Source: Brevibacillus antibioticus
Lineage (GTDB): Bacteria > Bacillota > Bacilli > Brevibacillales > Brevibacillaceae
Length of the DNA stretch: 64,000 bases
Direction of reading: 5' to 3'
Assembly (NCBI RefSeq): GCF_005217615.1
Contig: NZ_SZNK01000001.1
Span: 2,878,501-2,942,500, forward strand
A program made the translations under genes and the position numbers. The notes beneath the pieces were generated by a model. The model was not told the DNA's origin. It did not search any database and was given only the letters and a program-made list of their open reading frames with translations. Of this stretch, positions 9,268 to 16,756 are shown one piece after another (the first letter of the stretch is position 1; each line of letters opens with the position of its first letter).

Positions 9268-10542
9268 TTATTGATTTGCTTTTGCAGCGAGTACCGCAAC
9301 GAGTTCCTCGCGTTTCACTTCTTGTTGCTCGCCTGTTGCCATTTCCTTTAGAACAACCGTGCCATTCGCTAATTCAGACTCACCGATGATCGCCGTAAAG
9401 CGAGCCTGGAGACGATCTGCTTGCTTCAACTGTGCTTTCATTTTCCGGTCCAGATAATCCAGCTCAGCCGCAATCCCAGCTTGGCGCAATTGGTCGACGA
9501 GAACGAAAGCTGTTGTTTTCGCTTCTGGTGTCTGCACCACTACGAAGCAGTCGATGCCACCCGAGATCGGCAGTTGAACACCTTGCTTTTCCAGAGCCAA
9601 CAGCAGACGCTCGATACTGAGTGCGAAGCCGATGCCCGGCATATCGTCTCCGCCCAGCTCTGCAACCAGTCCGTTGTAACGCCCACCGCCACAAAGTGTT
9701 TCTACCGCACCGATCTCTGCCATTTTGATTTCAAATGCAGTCAGTGTGTAATAGTCCAAGCCGCGAACCAGACGCGGATTTACATGAAACGGAATATCCA
9801 GCGCGGTCAAGTAGTTTTGTACGGCTTCGAAGTGTGCCGCGGATTCTTCGCTCAAGTAGTCCAAAATGGACGGTGCGTCCATCGTTAGTGTTTTGCATTT
9901 TTCATTTTTGCAATCGAGCACGCGCAGCGGGTTGCGATCAATACGAGATTGACAGTCCTCGCAAAGCTCGGAGCGAACGCCGTTCAAATGTGCGAGCAAG
10001 TGCTCACGGTGACGCGCCCGGTCTTCTCCTGTACCTACGCTGTTCAATTCCACAGAAAGTCCTGTCAATCCGAGCTCCTGATACAGACGAATCGCAAGGC
10101 CAATGACTTCTGCATCGATTGCTGGATCGCTTGAACCGATCGCTTCTGCACCGAATTGGACGAATTGGCGATAACGGCCTGCTTGCGGACGCTCGTGACG
10201 GAACATCGGTCCTAAGTAGTACAGCTTGGTAGGCTGATTAGGCACACCGTACAGCTTGTTTTCCACGTAGGAACGTACAACACCCGCAGTCCCTTCTGGA
10301 CGCAGCGTGAGAGCATCCGTACTGCGCGGGTTGGCTACACTGTACATTTCTTTTTCCACGATATCCGTGGTCTCGCCTACACCCCGTTGGAACAACTCTG
10401 TGCTCTCAAACAGCGGCGTGCGAATTTCCGCGTAATTGGAGCGGCGACACAGATCGCGGGCCTTGGCCTCCACGTAGTGCCACAGCTCTACAGTACCAGG
10501 CATGATATCCTGCGTACCGCGTGGGATCTGGATTCTTGTCAT
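9268..10542 (-). CDS. hisS: Histidyl-tRNA synthetase
   Basis: A 424-residue class IIa synthetase. Motifs include IPRGTQDIMPG at the N-terminus, motif 2 TLRPEGTAGVVRS, PQAGRYRQFVQFGAEAIG, the histidine-specific LVRGLDYYT and CGGGRYNGL motifs, and motif 3 GIGFALSIERLLLAL. The C-terminal anticodon-binding domain follows. ATG 10542 is chosen over an upstream in-frame ATG because the protein family starts at MTRIQIPRGTQD and GGAGG is 10 nt upstream. It is the first gene after a T-box leader and is cotranscribed with aspS. Confidence 0.97.
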   Translation of the reverse strand: MTRIQIPRGTQDIMPGTVELWHYVEAKARDLCRRSNYAEIRTPLFESTELFQRGVGETTDIVEKEMYSVANPRSTDALTLRPEGTAGVVRSYVENKLYGVPNQPTKLYYLGPMFRHERPQAGRYRQFVQFGAEAIGSSDPAIDAEVIGLAIRLYQELGLTGLSVELNSVGTGEDRARHREHLLAHLNGVRSELCEDCQSRIDRNPLRVLDCKNEKCKTLTMDAPSILDYLSEESAAHFEAVQNYLTALDIPFHVNPRLVRGLDYYTLTAFEIKMAEIGAVETLCGGGRYNGLVAELGGDDMPGIGFALSIERLLLALEKQGVQLPISGGIDCFVVVQTPEAKTTAFVLVDQLRQAGIAAELDYLDRKMKAQLKQADRLQARFTAIIGESELANGTVVLKEMATGEQQEVKREELVAVLAAKANQ

Positions 10543-10621
10543 TCCTCTCGAACCTCCATGTCTTTTCAAAAACTCGGGCTAAAGCCAAACCTTCAGGATC
10601 AAGGAACCTTTATTTTTGACC

Positions 10622-10948
10622 AAATAAAAAAGTCCCTCGTCTCCTGACATTTAGCAAATCGCCGCATGTCAGGGACGAGAGACTGGTTATACTCCCGTGG
10701 TGCCACCCTGTTTGAATAGCCCTACACTCACAAAAGGCTATCCCACTTATTAGCCGTTAACGCCGGCACACGCCTGCCAGTTACTGGGGAAAGAGATTTC
10801 TTTCAGCCGTTCACTGCGGTCTTCAGGGATGTCATTCACCAAGCCGTTATACGAAAGCACTCTCAGCCACGGCGCTTTCTCTCTGGGTATCCGGTTCCTA
10901 GATACTTGTTCCCGTCATCAGATCATTTCTTATTCAATAAAAAGCTTA
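10622..10948 (-). promoter_or_regulatory. T-box riboswitch leader of hisS-aspS
   Basis: On the minus strand this leader has a stem I with the AGTA-bulge region (GAACAAGTATC) and a GTGAATGACATCCC specifier loop, then the T-box sequence GGGTGGCACCACGG (about 10695-10710). A terminator pairs GTCCCTGACAT with ATGTCAGG plus GACGAGGGAC and ends in TTTTTT at about 10625-10630. Uncharged tRNA pairing with the T-box bulge would favour antitermination. The canonical specifier reading is GAC (Asp), followed by A; CAT (His) overlaps it two nucleotides later. Class is firm; tRNA specificity is inferred. Confidence 0.93.
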
Positions 10949-10954
10949 ATGTGA

Positions 10955-10983
10955 ATCATAGCAAACCCGCCAACAGCCGTCAA
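10955..10983 (-). promoter_or_regulatory. Sigma-A promoter of the hisS-aspS T-box transcript
   Basis: TTGACG (10978-10983), 17-nt spacer, TATGAT (10955-10960). It is near consensus and sits directly upstream of T-box stem I. Confidence 0.85.
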
Positions 10984-11032
10984 CAGGCGCTCGAATAAAA
11001 CTTTTTTTATTAAGGATCAGTATATCCATCAC

Positions 11033-12556
11033 TTACTTGTCAGATACCTGTCCAGCCGTTCTCGCACCCGAATAGATTTCATCCAAATCCCGGAGCTTGT
11101 TTTCGACTAGAACCTTGTACGTGTCATTGTACGTTTTCGGGTCCTTTGGATTCGGAAAGCGCGTCAGCTTGCCGCTTCCTGGAGCCATCAGCTTGGACAC
11201 TGCACCACAGCCGAGACCAAGGATGGTTTGTACCTCTTCCATGATCATAATGTTGTAGATGCTCTCCTGCCCTGGCTGGGCATACCCGACATTCTCCAGA
11301 TTTCCCAAAATGTTTTTCTGCCGATACAAATAGTACGGGTCATAGCCGTTCGCTGTTGTCCACTCGGAGGCCATCCCCATCATCTTGCTAATTTCATCGC
11401 GACTGGCGACCTTGTAGCGGTCCTTGTTTTGCGTCATCTCAGATGCTCTCTTGAAAGACAGCGTATGCACCGTCAGCGAGGCAGGCATTAGCTTTTCTAC
11501 CTCTTGGAGGCTGTGCGCCAGCTCGGCTACGCCTTCGTTGGGCAGCCCGATGATCAGGTCCATATTAATATTAGTCAAACCCATCTCCATAGCCAGATGG
11601 TATTTCTCAATCGTCTCTTCGACCGTGTGGTGACGTCCGATTGCCTGGAGCGTCTCCTGCGTGAACGACTGTGGATTAATACTGATCCGATCTACTTCCC
11701 ACCGCTTCATGACATCTAGCTTTTCGCGTGTAATCGTGTCGGGTCTTCCCGCCTCAACTGTCAACTCACGCACTTCTCCCATGTGTGGAAACGAACGATG
11801 CATCGTCTCAAACAACTGGTTCATGTCATCTGCGGTAATACTCGTAGGGGTTCCGCCACCGAAATAAATGGACGTGATCCTTTGGTCATTCGCCCGAAGC
11901 CACTCCCCCATCCGCTCCATCTCGTAATGGAGACCTTCGAGAAACGGATTAACCGAAGCGGTATGACTGCGAATCGCGTAAGCTGGAAACGTACAGTACG
12001 CACACTTCGTCGGGCAAAATGGGATGCCGATATATACCGATAGCTCGCGGTCAATCTGGTACAAATCAGGCACGACGTAGAGCTGCTTGTCTATGATTTC
12101 TTGCAAAAGCTTTAGCTTATATGGACGCAAAATCACATCCTGCTGCAATCTCTTATGTGCTTCCTGTCTGTCTACACCAGCGGCGTTCAACTGATGCAGC
12201 AGTTTCGTCGGGCGTATCCCGGTCAAAATTCCCCAACCTTGCTCTATGCCCGTGTATTCTTCCAGCATCAATAACAGCGCATAGCAAAGAGCTTGCTTGG
12301 CCGTCTTTTTCATCGCTTTTTCATCTCGTGCTACGTAGTCACGCTCCACCTGATGAGAGATGCTCCGTTTGCCATCGTATAACTCTCCCGAAGCCACGAC
12401 TCCATTTTCATGCACGGTCAATGCCAGCTTGAATTTCAAATCAGCCTCATCTGTCCACGCGGGCACAAAAGTGAGCGCTGGATCTTCGTAAAATAACGCG
12501 AGAATTAAGGAGAGTTCCCGCTCGAATGCGTGTCCCTCACATATGATCTGTATCAT
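11033..12556 (-). CDS. hemZ: HemZ-type radical SAM protein (coproporphyrinogen III oxidase-like)
   Basis: A 507-residue HemN-family radical SAM protein. The cluster motif CPTKCAYC gives CX3CX2C, within YIGIPFCPTKCAYCTFPAYA. The downstream IYFGGGTPTSI, RISINPQSFTQETLQAIGR and NMDLIIGLPNEG segments are HemN/HemZ hallmarks. An N-terminal region of about 160 residues precedes the radical SAM domain, as in B. subtilis HemZ. ATG 12556 has AGGTG 6 nt upstream; a GTG three codons earlier overlaps that site. HemZ was described as an anaerobic coproporphyrinogen oxidase, but its exact reaction is less certain than that of HemN. It is monocistronic, with its own promoter. Confidence 0.92.
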   Translation of the reverse strand: MIQIICEGHAFERELSLILALFYEDPALTFVPAWTDEADLKFKLALTVHENGVVASGELYDGKRSISHQVERDYVARDEKAMKKTAKQALCYALLLMLEEYTGIEQGWGILTGIRPTKLLHQLNAAGVDRQEAHKRLQQDVILRPYKLKLLQEIIDKQLYVVPDLYQIDRELSVYIGIPFCPTKCAYCTFPAYAIRSHTASVNPFLEGLHYEMERMGEWLRANDQRITSIYFGGGTPTSITADDMNQLFETMHRSFPHMGEVRELTVEAGRPDTITREKLDVMKRWEVDRISINPQSFTQETLQAIGRHHTVEETIEKYHLAMEMGLTNINMDLIIGLPNEGVAELAHSLQEVEKLMPASLTVHTLSFKRASEMTQNKDRYKVASRDEISKMMGMASEWTTANGYDPYYLYRQKNILGNLENVGYAQPGQESIYNIMIMEEVQTILGLGCGAVSKLMAPGSGKLTRFPNPKDPKTYNDTYKVLVENKLRDLDEIYSGARTAGQVSDK

Positions 12557-12592
12557 GGAGTTCACCTGCTTTTTTCAAAAATGCCACTCCTC

Positions 12593-12622
12593 ATCATAGC
12601 CGACGAGAATTACTCGGGTCAA
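12593..12622 (-). promoter_or_regulatory. Probable hemZ promoter
   Basis: TTGACC (12617-12622), 18-nt spacer, TATGAT (12593-12598), with the start codon about 37 nt downstream of the -10 box. Confidence 0.7.
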
Positions 12623-12652
12623 CTAGACAAGTTGTGGCATCGTGTGCAAGGT

Positions 12653-12680
12653 GGCAAAAACGGTCATGTTCGTTTTTGCC
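12653..12680. terminator. Perfect 10-bp hairpin at the stop of the 56-aa gene
   Basis: GGCAAAAACG and CGTTTTTGCC pair perfectly around an 8-nt loop that contains the stop codon of the minus-strand gene. The T5 run lies inside the arm rather than after it. It may terminate the small gene, or insulate it from the hemZ promoter just downstream. Confidence 0.5.
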
Positions 12681-12834
12681 TGGGGTGTTGGATATCCCGT
12701 AAGCCCGGATGAAAATCTTGTGCCATTTCTACATTTTGTAGTGACGTTTCTTTCTCCAAATCGTCTTGAAAATCAACAGACAAAAACTGCCGATTCAATC
12801 CTTGCGCGAATGTTTCCTTTTTTGACTGTCTCAC
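12664..12834 (-). CDS. Small charged protein, 56 aa, unknown function
   Basis: GTG 12834 has an excellent site (AGGAGGAG, 6-nt spacing). The product starts MRQSKKETFAQGLNRQF, then FLSVDFQDDLEKETS, and ends in a basic tail (HPRQKRT). It is hydrophilic, without cysteine or membrane segment. I do not recognise the family. Composition and isolated setting between hemZ and the yrvJ-type amidase would suit a small spore or stress protein, but nothing shows this directly. An in-frame ATG 12 codons upstream lacks a ribosome binding site and was not used. Confidence 0.65.
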   Translation of the reverse strand: MRQSKKETFAQGLNRQFLSVDFQDDLEKETSLQNVEMAQDFHPGLRDIQHPRQKRT

Positions 12835-13043
12835 GATGAACTCCTCCTGAAAAGCTGCATGCGCTAGCATCTAATAAAATCTAGTATTGCCTTGCCTATT
12901 GAAAAGCAATCAGGGAAGCCATGCAGAACTTTGTCGTTTTTTGCAGGAAAAAGCAGGAGAAATAGCGAAGTGATAACTTTGGTAAAAACATGCAAGATCG
13001 CAATGAATCCAAAAAGCTACGTATTTCGGAAAGGATGTCTATC

Positions 13044-14879
13044 GTGTTTGTTCGTCAAAAGATCCTGAGGAGTCTCCTGACTGTCGTCTGTGCCATTTCC
13101 CTCCCCGTTTCTGCAGCCTGGGCCGCCGGTTCTGTTCAGGTCACCGTGGACAAGCTCAATGTCCGTTCAGGTCCCAGCCTCCAAGACGCTATCGTCACTA
13201 CACTGCCGAACAAAACTGTGCTACCCGTCATCTCTACCAAAAATGACTGGATTCAAGTAAAGCTTCCGAACGGTCAAAACGGTTGGGTAGCGAACTGGCT
13301 CGTCAGCACACAGCAACAGCAACAGAAACCAGCAACTGTATCAGCCAAGCAAGTGGAGAGCACCACAACGAATCTCAATGTTCGTTCTGGACCCGGTCAG
13401 ACATATGCAGTCGTACAAACAATCAATCCAGGTACACGCTACCCTATCGTGCAAACGAATGGCGAATGGCTCCAAATTCAACTCAACGCAGGAACAAAAG
13501 GCTGGGTTGCAAACTGGCTTGTAAAAGAAGTAGGTGCGGGACAAGCAGTTTCTCCTCCCTCTACAGGAAGTACACCCCCAACGACCAATCCAGCGGGCAC
13601 AGGCTCACAACCGAAGCCTCCTGCCGTACAAGGAACCAGCCTAACCTTAGATTTCGCTCCGTACGTATACGCCACGCCAGATGCCAGTACACCTGCTATC
13701 GGTCAACTGCATGCGGGCGAGAAAATCACGGTATTGAACAAACAAAATGGTTGGATTCAATTCCCTTACGATGGAGTCAATGCTTGGCTCTCCACCGATC
13801 AAACCAACCCAAATACAGGTCAACCGACTCTACCCGAAAATGGAAATGGAAACACGCAACCTCAGACTGGACAACCATCTTCTTCAAGTCAAACCGCCAC
13901 AGTAAAAACGGACGGATTGAATCTACGCAGTGAACCGAACACAACCAGTGCCATTCAAGCTACACTTCCAACCGGAAGCAAGCTGACCGTTTTGGAAAAA
14001 CGAGAAGACTGGTACCGCATCAAAGCGGCGGACGGAAAAACTGGCTGGGTAGCAGGCTGGCACATTACGGTGGACCAACCAAGCATGCCTACTCCGAGTG
14101 GCCCATACGTGACGATCATGAATCCAGATACCAATGTTCGCTCTGGTCCGAGTACCGATCACGATGTTATCAAGCAGGTACAGCCTGGCGAGAAATACGG
14201 AATTGCCAATAAATCAGGCGAGTGGTTCCAAGTAAGCTTCCTTGACGGCTCCACAGGCTACATCGCAGGCTGGCTCGTTTCTGCTAATGGTGCGCCAGCA
14301 GTCGTACGCAGTAATGATCTTGCCGGCAAAGTCATCGTCGTCGATGCTGGACATGGTGGCACAGATGGTGGTTCGACTGGCTCCAGCTTCTCTACATTAG
14401 AGAAAACGGTCAACCTGCAAGTAGCTATGCTCCTGCGCAACAAATTGGAAGCGGCAGGTGCCAAAGTCATCATGACACGGGCTGATGATCGCAAGCTAAC
14501 CCTGCAACAGCGCGTTGACATCGCGATTCAGAATCAGGCTACTATTTTTGTCAGCGTCCACCATAATACGCATCCAAACTCTGCAACGAATGGTTCGATA
14601 GTTTTCTACTACAGCCAAGGTAACTCTAGCAAGCTCGCCTCCCTCGTTCAAACGGAACTGGTGAAAGCGACGAGCTACAAGGACATGAATTATCGGTACG
14701 GAAACTATTTCGTTCTGCGCGAAAACCCGGTGCCATCCATTTTGGCCGAGATCTCCTTCTTATCCAACTACAACGATGAGATTCGCGCACGTTCCGAAAA
14801 ACAACAGGATCTTGCAGCGGAAGGTCTGTTCAAAGGGATTATCCAGTACTTTAATACACAAAGCAATCAGGGAGGCTAA
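13044..14879 (+). CDS. yrvJ: Secreted N-acetylmuramoyl-L-alanine amidase with five SH3-type domains (YrvJ-like)
   Basis: A secreted cell-wall hydrolase of about 611 residues. A signal peptide (FVRQKILRSLLTVVCAIS...AAWA) is followed by five bacterial SH3-type repeats with LNVRSGP and GWVANWLV signatures; the third is degenerate (YVYATPDAS) and Pro/Thr-rich linkers flank it. An Amidase_3 domain occupies about 429-605. Zinc and catalytic residues are visible in DAGHGG (H437), E453 in STLEKT, the VHHN histidine and E569 in LAEISF. GTG 13044 has AAAGGA 8 nt upstream; ATG 13035 is an alternative. Bacillus yrvJ occupies the equivalent place near dtd. The SH3 array probably targets peptidoglycan. Confidence 0.93.
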   Translation: MFVRQKILRSLLTVVCAISLPVSAAWAAGSVQVTVDKLNVRSGPSLQDAIVTTLPNKTVLPVISTKNDWIQVKLPNGQNGWVANWLVSTQQQQQKPATVSAKQVESTTTNLNVRSGPGQTYAVVQTINPGTRYPIVQTNGEWLQIQLNAGTKGWVANWLVKEVGAGQAVSPPSTGSTPPTTNPAGTGSQPKPPAVQGTSLTLDFAPYVYATPDASTPAIGQLHAGEKITVLNKQNGWIQFPYDGVNAWLSTDQTNPNTGQPTLPENGNGNTQPQTGQPSSSSQTATVKTDGLNLRSEPNTTSAIQATLPTGSKLTVLEKREDWYRIKAADGKTGWVAGWHITVDQPSMPTPSGPYVTIMNPDTNVRSGPSTDHDVIKQVQPGEKYGIANKSGEWFQVSFLDGSTGYIAGWLVSANGAPAVVRSNDLAGKVIVVDAGHGGTDGGSTGSSFSTLEKTVNLQVAMLLRNKLEAAGAKVIMTRADDRKLTLQQRVDIAIQNQATIFVSVHHNTHPNSATNGSIVFYYSQGNSSKLASLVQTELVKATSYKDMNYRYGNYFVLRENPVPSILAEISFLSNYNDEIRARSEKQQDLAAEGLFKGIIQYFNTQSNQGG

Positions 14880-14920
14880 TCCCTCTCTTACCAAAACCCC
14901 CATGCGAAAGAAGCTGGCTC

Positions 14921-14950
14921 AAAGCCCTCTCGTATGAGGGTTTTCATTTT
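14921..14950 (+). terminator. Terminator after the amidase gene
   Basis: CCCTC / GAGGG stem with a 6-nt loop, extended by AAA/TTT pairing around a bulge and followed by TTTTCATTTT. It lies about 45 nt after the stop. Confidence 0.65.
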
Positions 14951-15038
14951 GGGTGTACCCGATCGCATCAAGGATAGACAGGCAGGAATTCCCAAAGGAT
15001 TTGCGAATATCATAAGGCATCGAAAGGAGTGATGACGG

Positions 15039-15098
15039 ATGAAAAACAATCACACTATCAGTAATCGCACGGTATGGACGCAGGTGATCACAAGTTAA
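15039..15098 (+). CDS. Possible 19-aa leader ORF before the DinB-fold gene
   Basis: ATG 15039 follows AAAGGAGTGATGACGG, a strong ribosome binding site, and encodes MKNNHTISNRTVWTQVITS before TAA. The next gene's likely start is 33 nt beyond this stop, in another frame, so translation of the two may be coupled. No run of a single regulatory amino acid is seen. It could instead be the remnant of a former N-terminus. The ribosome binding site is the main evidence. Confidence 0.4.
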   Translation: MKNNHTISNRTVWTQVITS

Positions 15099-15130
15099 CC
15101 TTTGAAAATGGAGTGATTTCTATTAAAACC

Positions 15131-15616
15131 ATGTTTGAGTACAATTGGATGGTTCGTGAAGAATGGCTGAAATGGTGTGAGGATGTTCCGATGGAGGAAT
15201 TGCTTCGTCCGCACATCGGGGGAGTGGGGGGTATTTTGCATACACTGTTCCATGTCATAGATGTAGAGTGGAGCTGGATTCAAGTCATGCTGGGAAGGCC
15301 GGATTTTCAAGAAAGCTTCGACCTTCACAACCGGTTGGAAAAGGTTCGTGAGCTGGAGGCAACTTTTCGCCCCGATGTGCTTCAATTTTTGCGCAATTGG
15401 GATGAAAGTATGGAAACAAGGACCTTTCAGGATACGAAACCAGGGGGCAGCATCGCTACGTACACTTGGGGTGAAATTATGCGGCACATGGTCGCTCATG
15501 AAATCCACCATGTCGGACAGCTATCGATATGGGCACGAGAAATCGGGAAAAAGCCGATTTCTGCAAACCTGATCGGCAAAAATCTGATCCTCCCAGCAAC
15601 CCATTTCATTCACTGA
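15131..15616 (+). CDS. DinB-like four-helix protein
   Basis: A protein of about 161 residues with the DinB/YfiT-like four-helix metal-binding fold. It has FEYNWMVREEWLKWC near the start, GGILHTLFHVIDVEWSW, and the last-helix motif MVAHEIHHVGQLSIWAREI; the spaced histidines would bind a divalent metal. Many relatives are thiol-dependent transferases, others are DNA-damage inducible, so the function here is open. The start is ambiguous: ATG 15131 fits the family N-terminus but is 16 nt from GGAGTG; an ATT at 15122 has ideal spacing; ATG 15074 has no ribosome binding site. It is followed by a terminator shared with the convergent gene. Confidence 0.85.
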   Translation: MFEYNWMVREEWLKWCEDVPMEELLRPHIGGVGGILHTLFHVIDVEWSWIQVMLGRPDFQESFDLHNRLEKVRELEATFRPDVLQFLRNWDESMETRTFQDTKPGGSIATYTWGEIMRHMVAHEIHHVGQLSIWAREIGKKPISANLIGKNLILPATHFIH

Positions 15617-15641
15617 CCCAATTCCGTACTGAAACGACAAA

Positions 15642-15668
15642 AACGATTGCACCAGGCAATCGTTTTTT
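15642..15668. terminator. Bidirectional terminator between convergent genes
   Basis: AACGATTGC / GCAATCGTT stem with a 5-nt loop, flanked by A-rich and T-rich runs on either side, so it can act on both strands. Confidence 0.85.
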
Positions 15669-15681
15669 GTTTTTGACTCTG

Positions 15682-16242
15682 CTATATGGCTTCATACGCC
15701 GGGCGTTTTTCCCACGGCTCGACTTGACCGACGATCATTTGCCGTTCAGTTGTTTGCAGAGCGTCAATCACTCCATCTGCAATTTCATCATTTGTCAGCC
15801 AGCGCGTATGCTCACCTGCACATGTAAAACCAAGGATAACCCGTCGGTACATACAGAATTCCGATGTAGGCTCTGTCATTGGATTTCTCCAAGCAGCACT
15901 CCCACACACATGCAGCAATTGCCAGTGCTTCTCAGGACGCGACAGTTCTTCCACGATCACAGGCAGCGCATGCGGTGCAGTCGAATGAATCCACGCGACA
16001 ACCACATCCATCGGCCCTCTCTTCTCTACAAGATCGGCGATAGCCTGATGCAATCTATCTGTCTGGTGGTAGTCCTGAGATAGCAAATGAATCGACTCTG
16101 GATGAGTTGAACCGTCTCTGACACTTCTTAATTTGACTGGATCACGACCTAGTACGGTTACTTCATAACCTTGGCGAGCCAGCCAGCGGGAGACCTCTGT
16201 AAGCATGCCACTCGCACCAATCACCAATGCTTCCTGGGCCAT
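15682..16242 (-). CDS. Short-chain dehydrogenase-like Rossmann-fold protein
   Basis: A 186-residue protein with an N-terminal dinucleotide-binding motif (ALVIGASGMLTEVSRWLARQG) and a second strand VTVLGRDPVKL. The later part has VVVAWIHSTAP but no clear YxxxK catalytic pair; CMYRRVILGF is the closest. It is shorter than classical SDRs (about 250 aa), so it may be an atypical or regulatory NAD(P)-binding protein. The start is ATG 16242 with AGGGGG 8 nt upstream. It lies 25 nt after dtd on the same strand and may be cotranscribed with it. No specific substrate is suggested. Confidence 0.8.
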   Translation of the reverse strand: MAQEALVIGASGMLTEVSRWLARQGYEVTVLGRDPVKLRSVRDGSTHPESIHLLSQDYHQTDRLHQAIADLVEKRGPMDVVVAWIHSTAPHALPVIVEELSRPEKHWQLLHVCGSAAWRNPMTEPTSEFCMYRRVILGFTCAGEHTRWLTNDEIADGVIDALQTTERQMIVGQVEPWEKRPAYEAI

Positions 16243-16267
16243 ATTTCATTCCCCCTGATGGTTGTGC

Positions 16268-16705
16268 TTACGATTCCACAATCAGAGTAACAGGACCATC
16301 ATTTAGCAGACGCACGTCCATCATTGCTCCAAAGCGTCCTGTTTCCACCTGGAGCCCTTTTTCACGCAGCTTGGCGTTAAACAGCTCGTACAGCGGTTCA
16401 GCCTGCTCTGGTCGTGCGGCAGCCATGAAATTGGGTCTTCTGCCCTTTCTACAATCACCATACAGCGTAAATTGGGATACAGACAAAATTTGACCACCCT
16501 TGTCTAAAACAGAGAAGTTCATTTTGCCTTCCTCGTCTTCAAAAATACGCAGGTTCGCAATTTTGTCTGCGACAAATTCTACCTCTTTTTCTGTGTCTTC
16601 ATGCGTAATTCCTACCAGCAGCATTAAGCCGTGATCAATTTGTCCGACGATCTCTCCTGCTACGGTCACACTCGCTTCTCTCGTTCTTTGTACGACAACC
16701 CTCAC
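16268..16705 (-). CDS. dtd: D-aminoacyl-tRNA deacylase
   Basis: A 145-residue Dtd that hydrolyses D-aminoacyl-tRNA, and glycyl-tRNA(Ala), as translational proofreading. Visible are [15 protein letters not shown], the [19 protein letters not shown] catalytic segment (SQxT motif) and the [17 protein letters not shown]-terminus containing the Gly-cis-Pro-type signature in variant form (NDGPVT). The start is GTG 16705 with AGGAAGG about 10 nt upstream. It follows relA by 51 nt, the usual relA-dtd arrangement in Bacillales. Confidence 0.96.
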   Translation of the reverse strand: MRVVVQRTREASVTVAGEIVGQIDHGLMLLVGITHEDTEKEVEFVADKIANLRIFEDEEGKMNFSVLDKGGQILSVSQFTLYGDCRKGRRPNFMAAARPEQAEPLYELFNAKLREKGLQVETGRFGAMMDVRLLNDGPVTLIVES

Positions 16706-16756
16706 ACTGACTCATCCTTCCTGTTATGTAAACAAGAACACCCAATCCACGAGGGA

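Noticed and set aside
7747-9351. Long plus-strand open frame (about 534 codons) opposite aspS
   Set aside because: A shadow of aspS codon use; no start signal, no recognisable motif.
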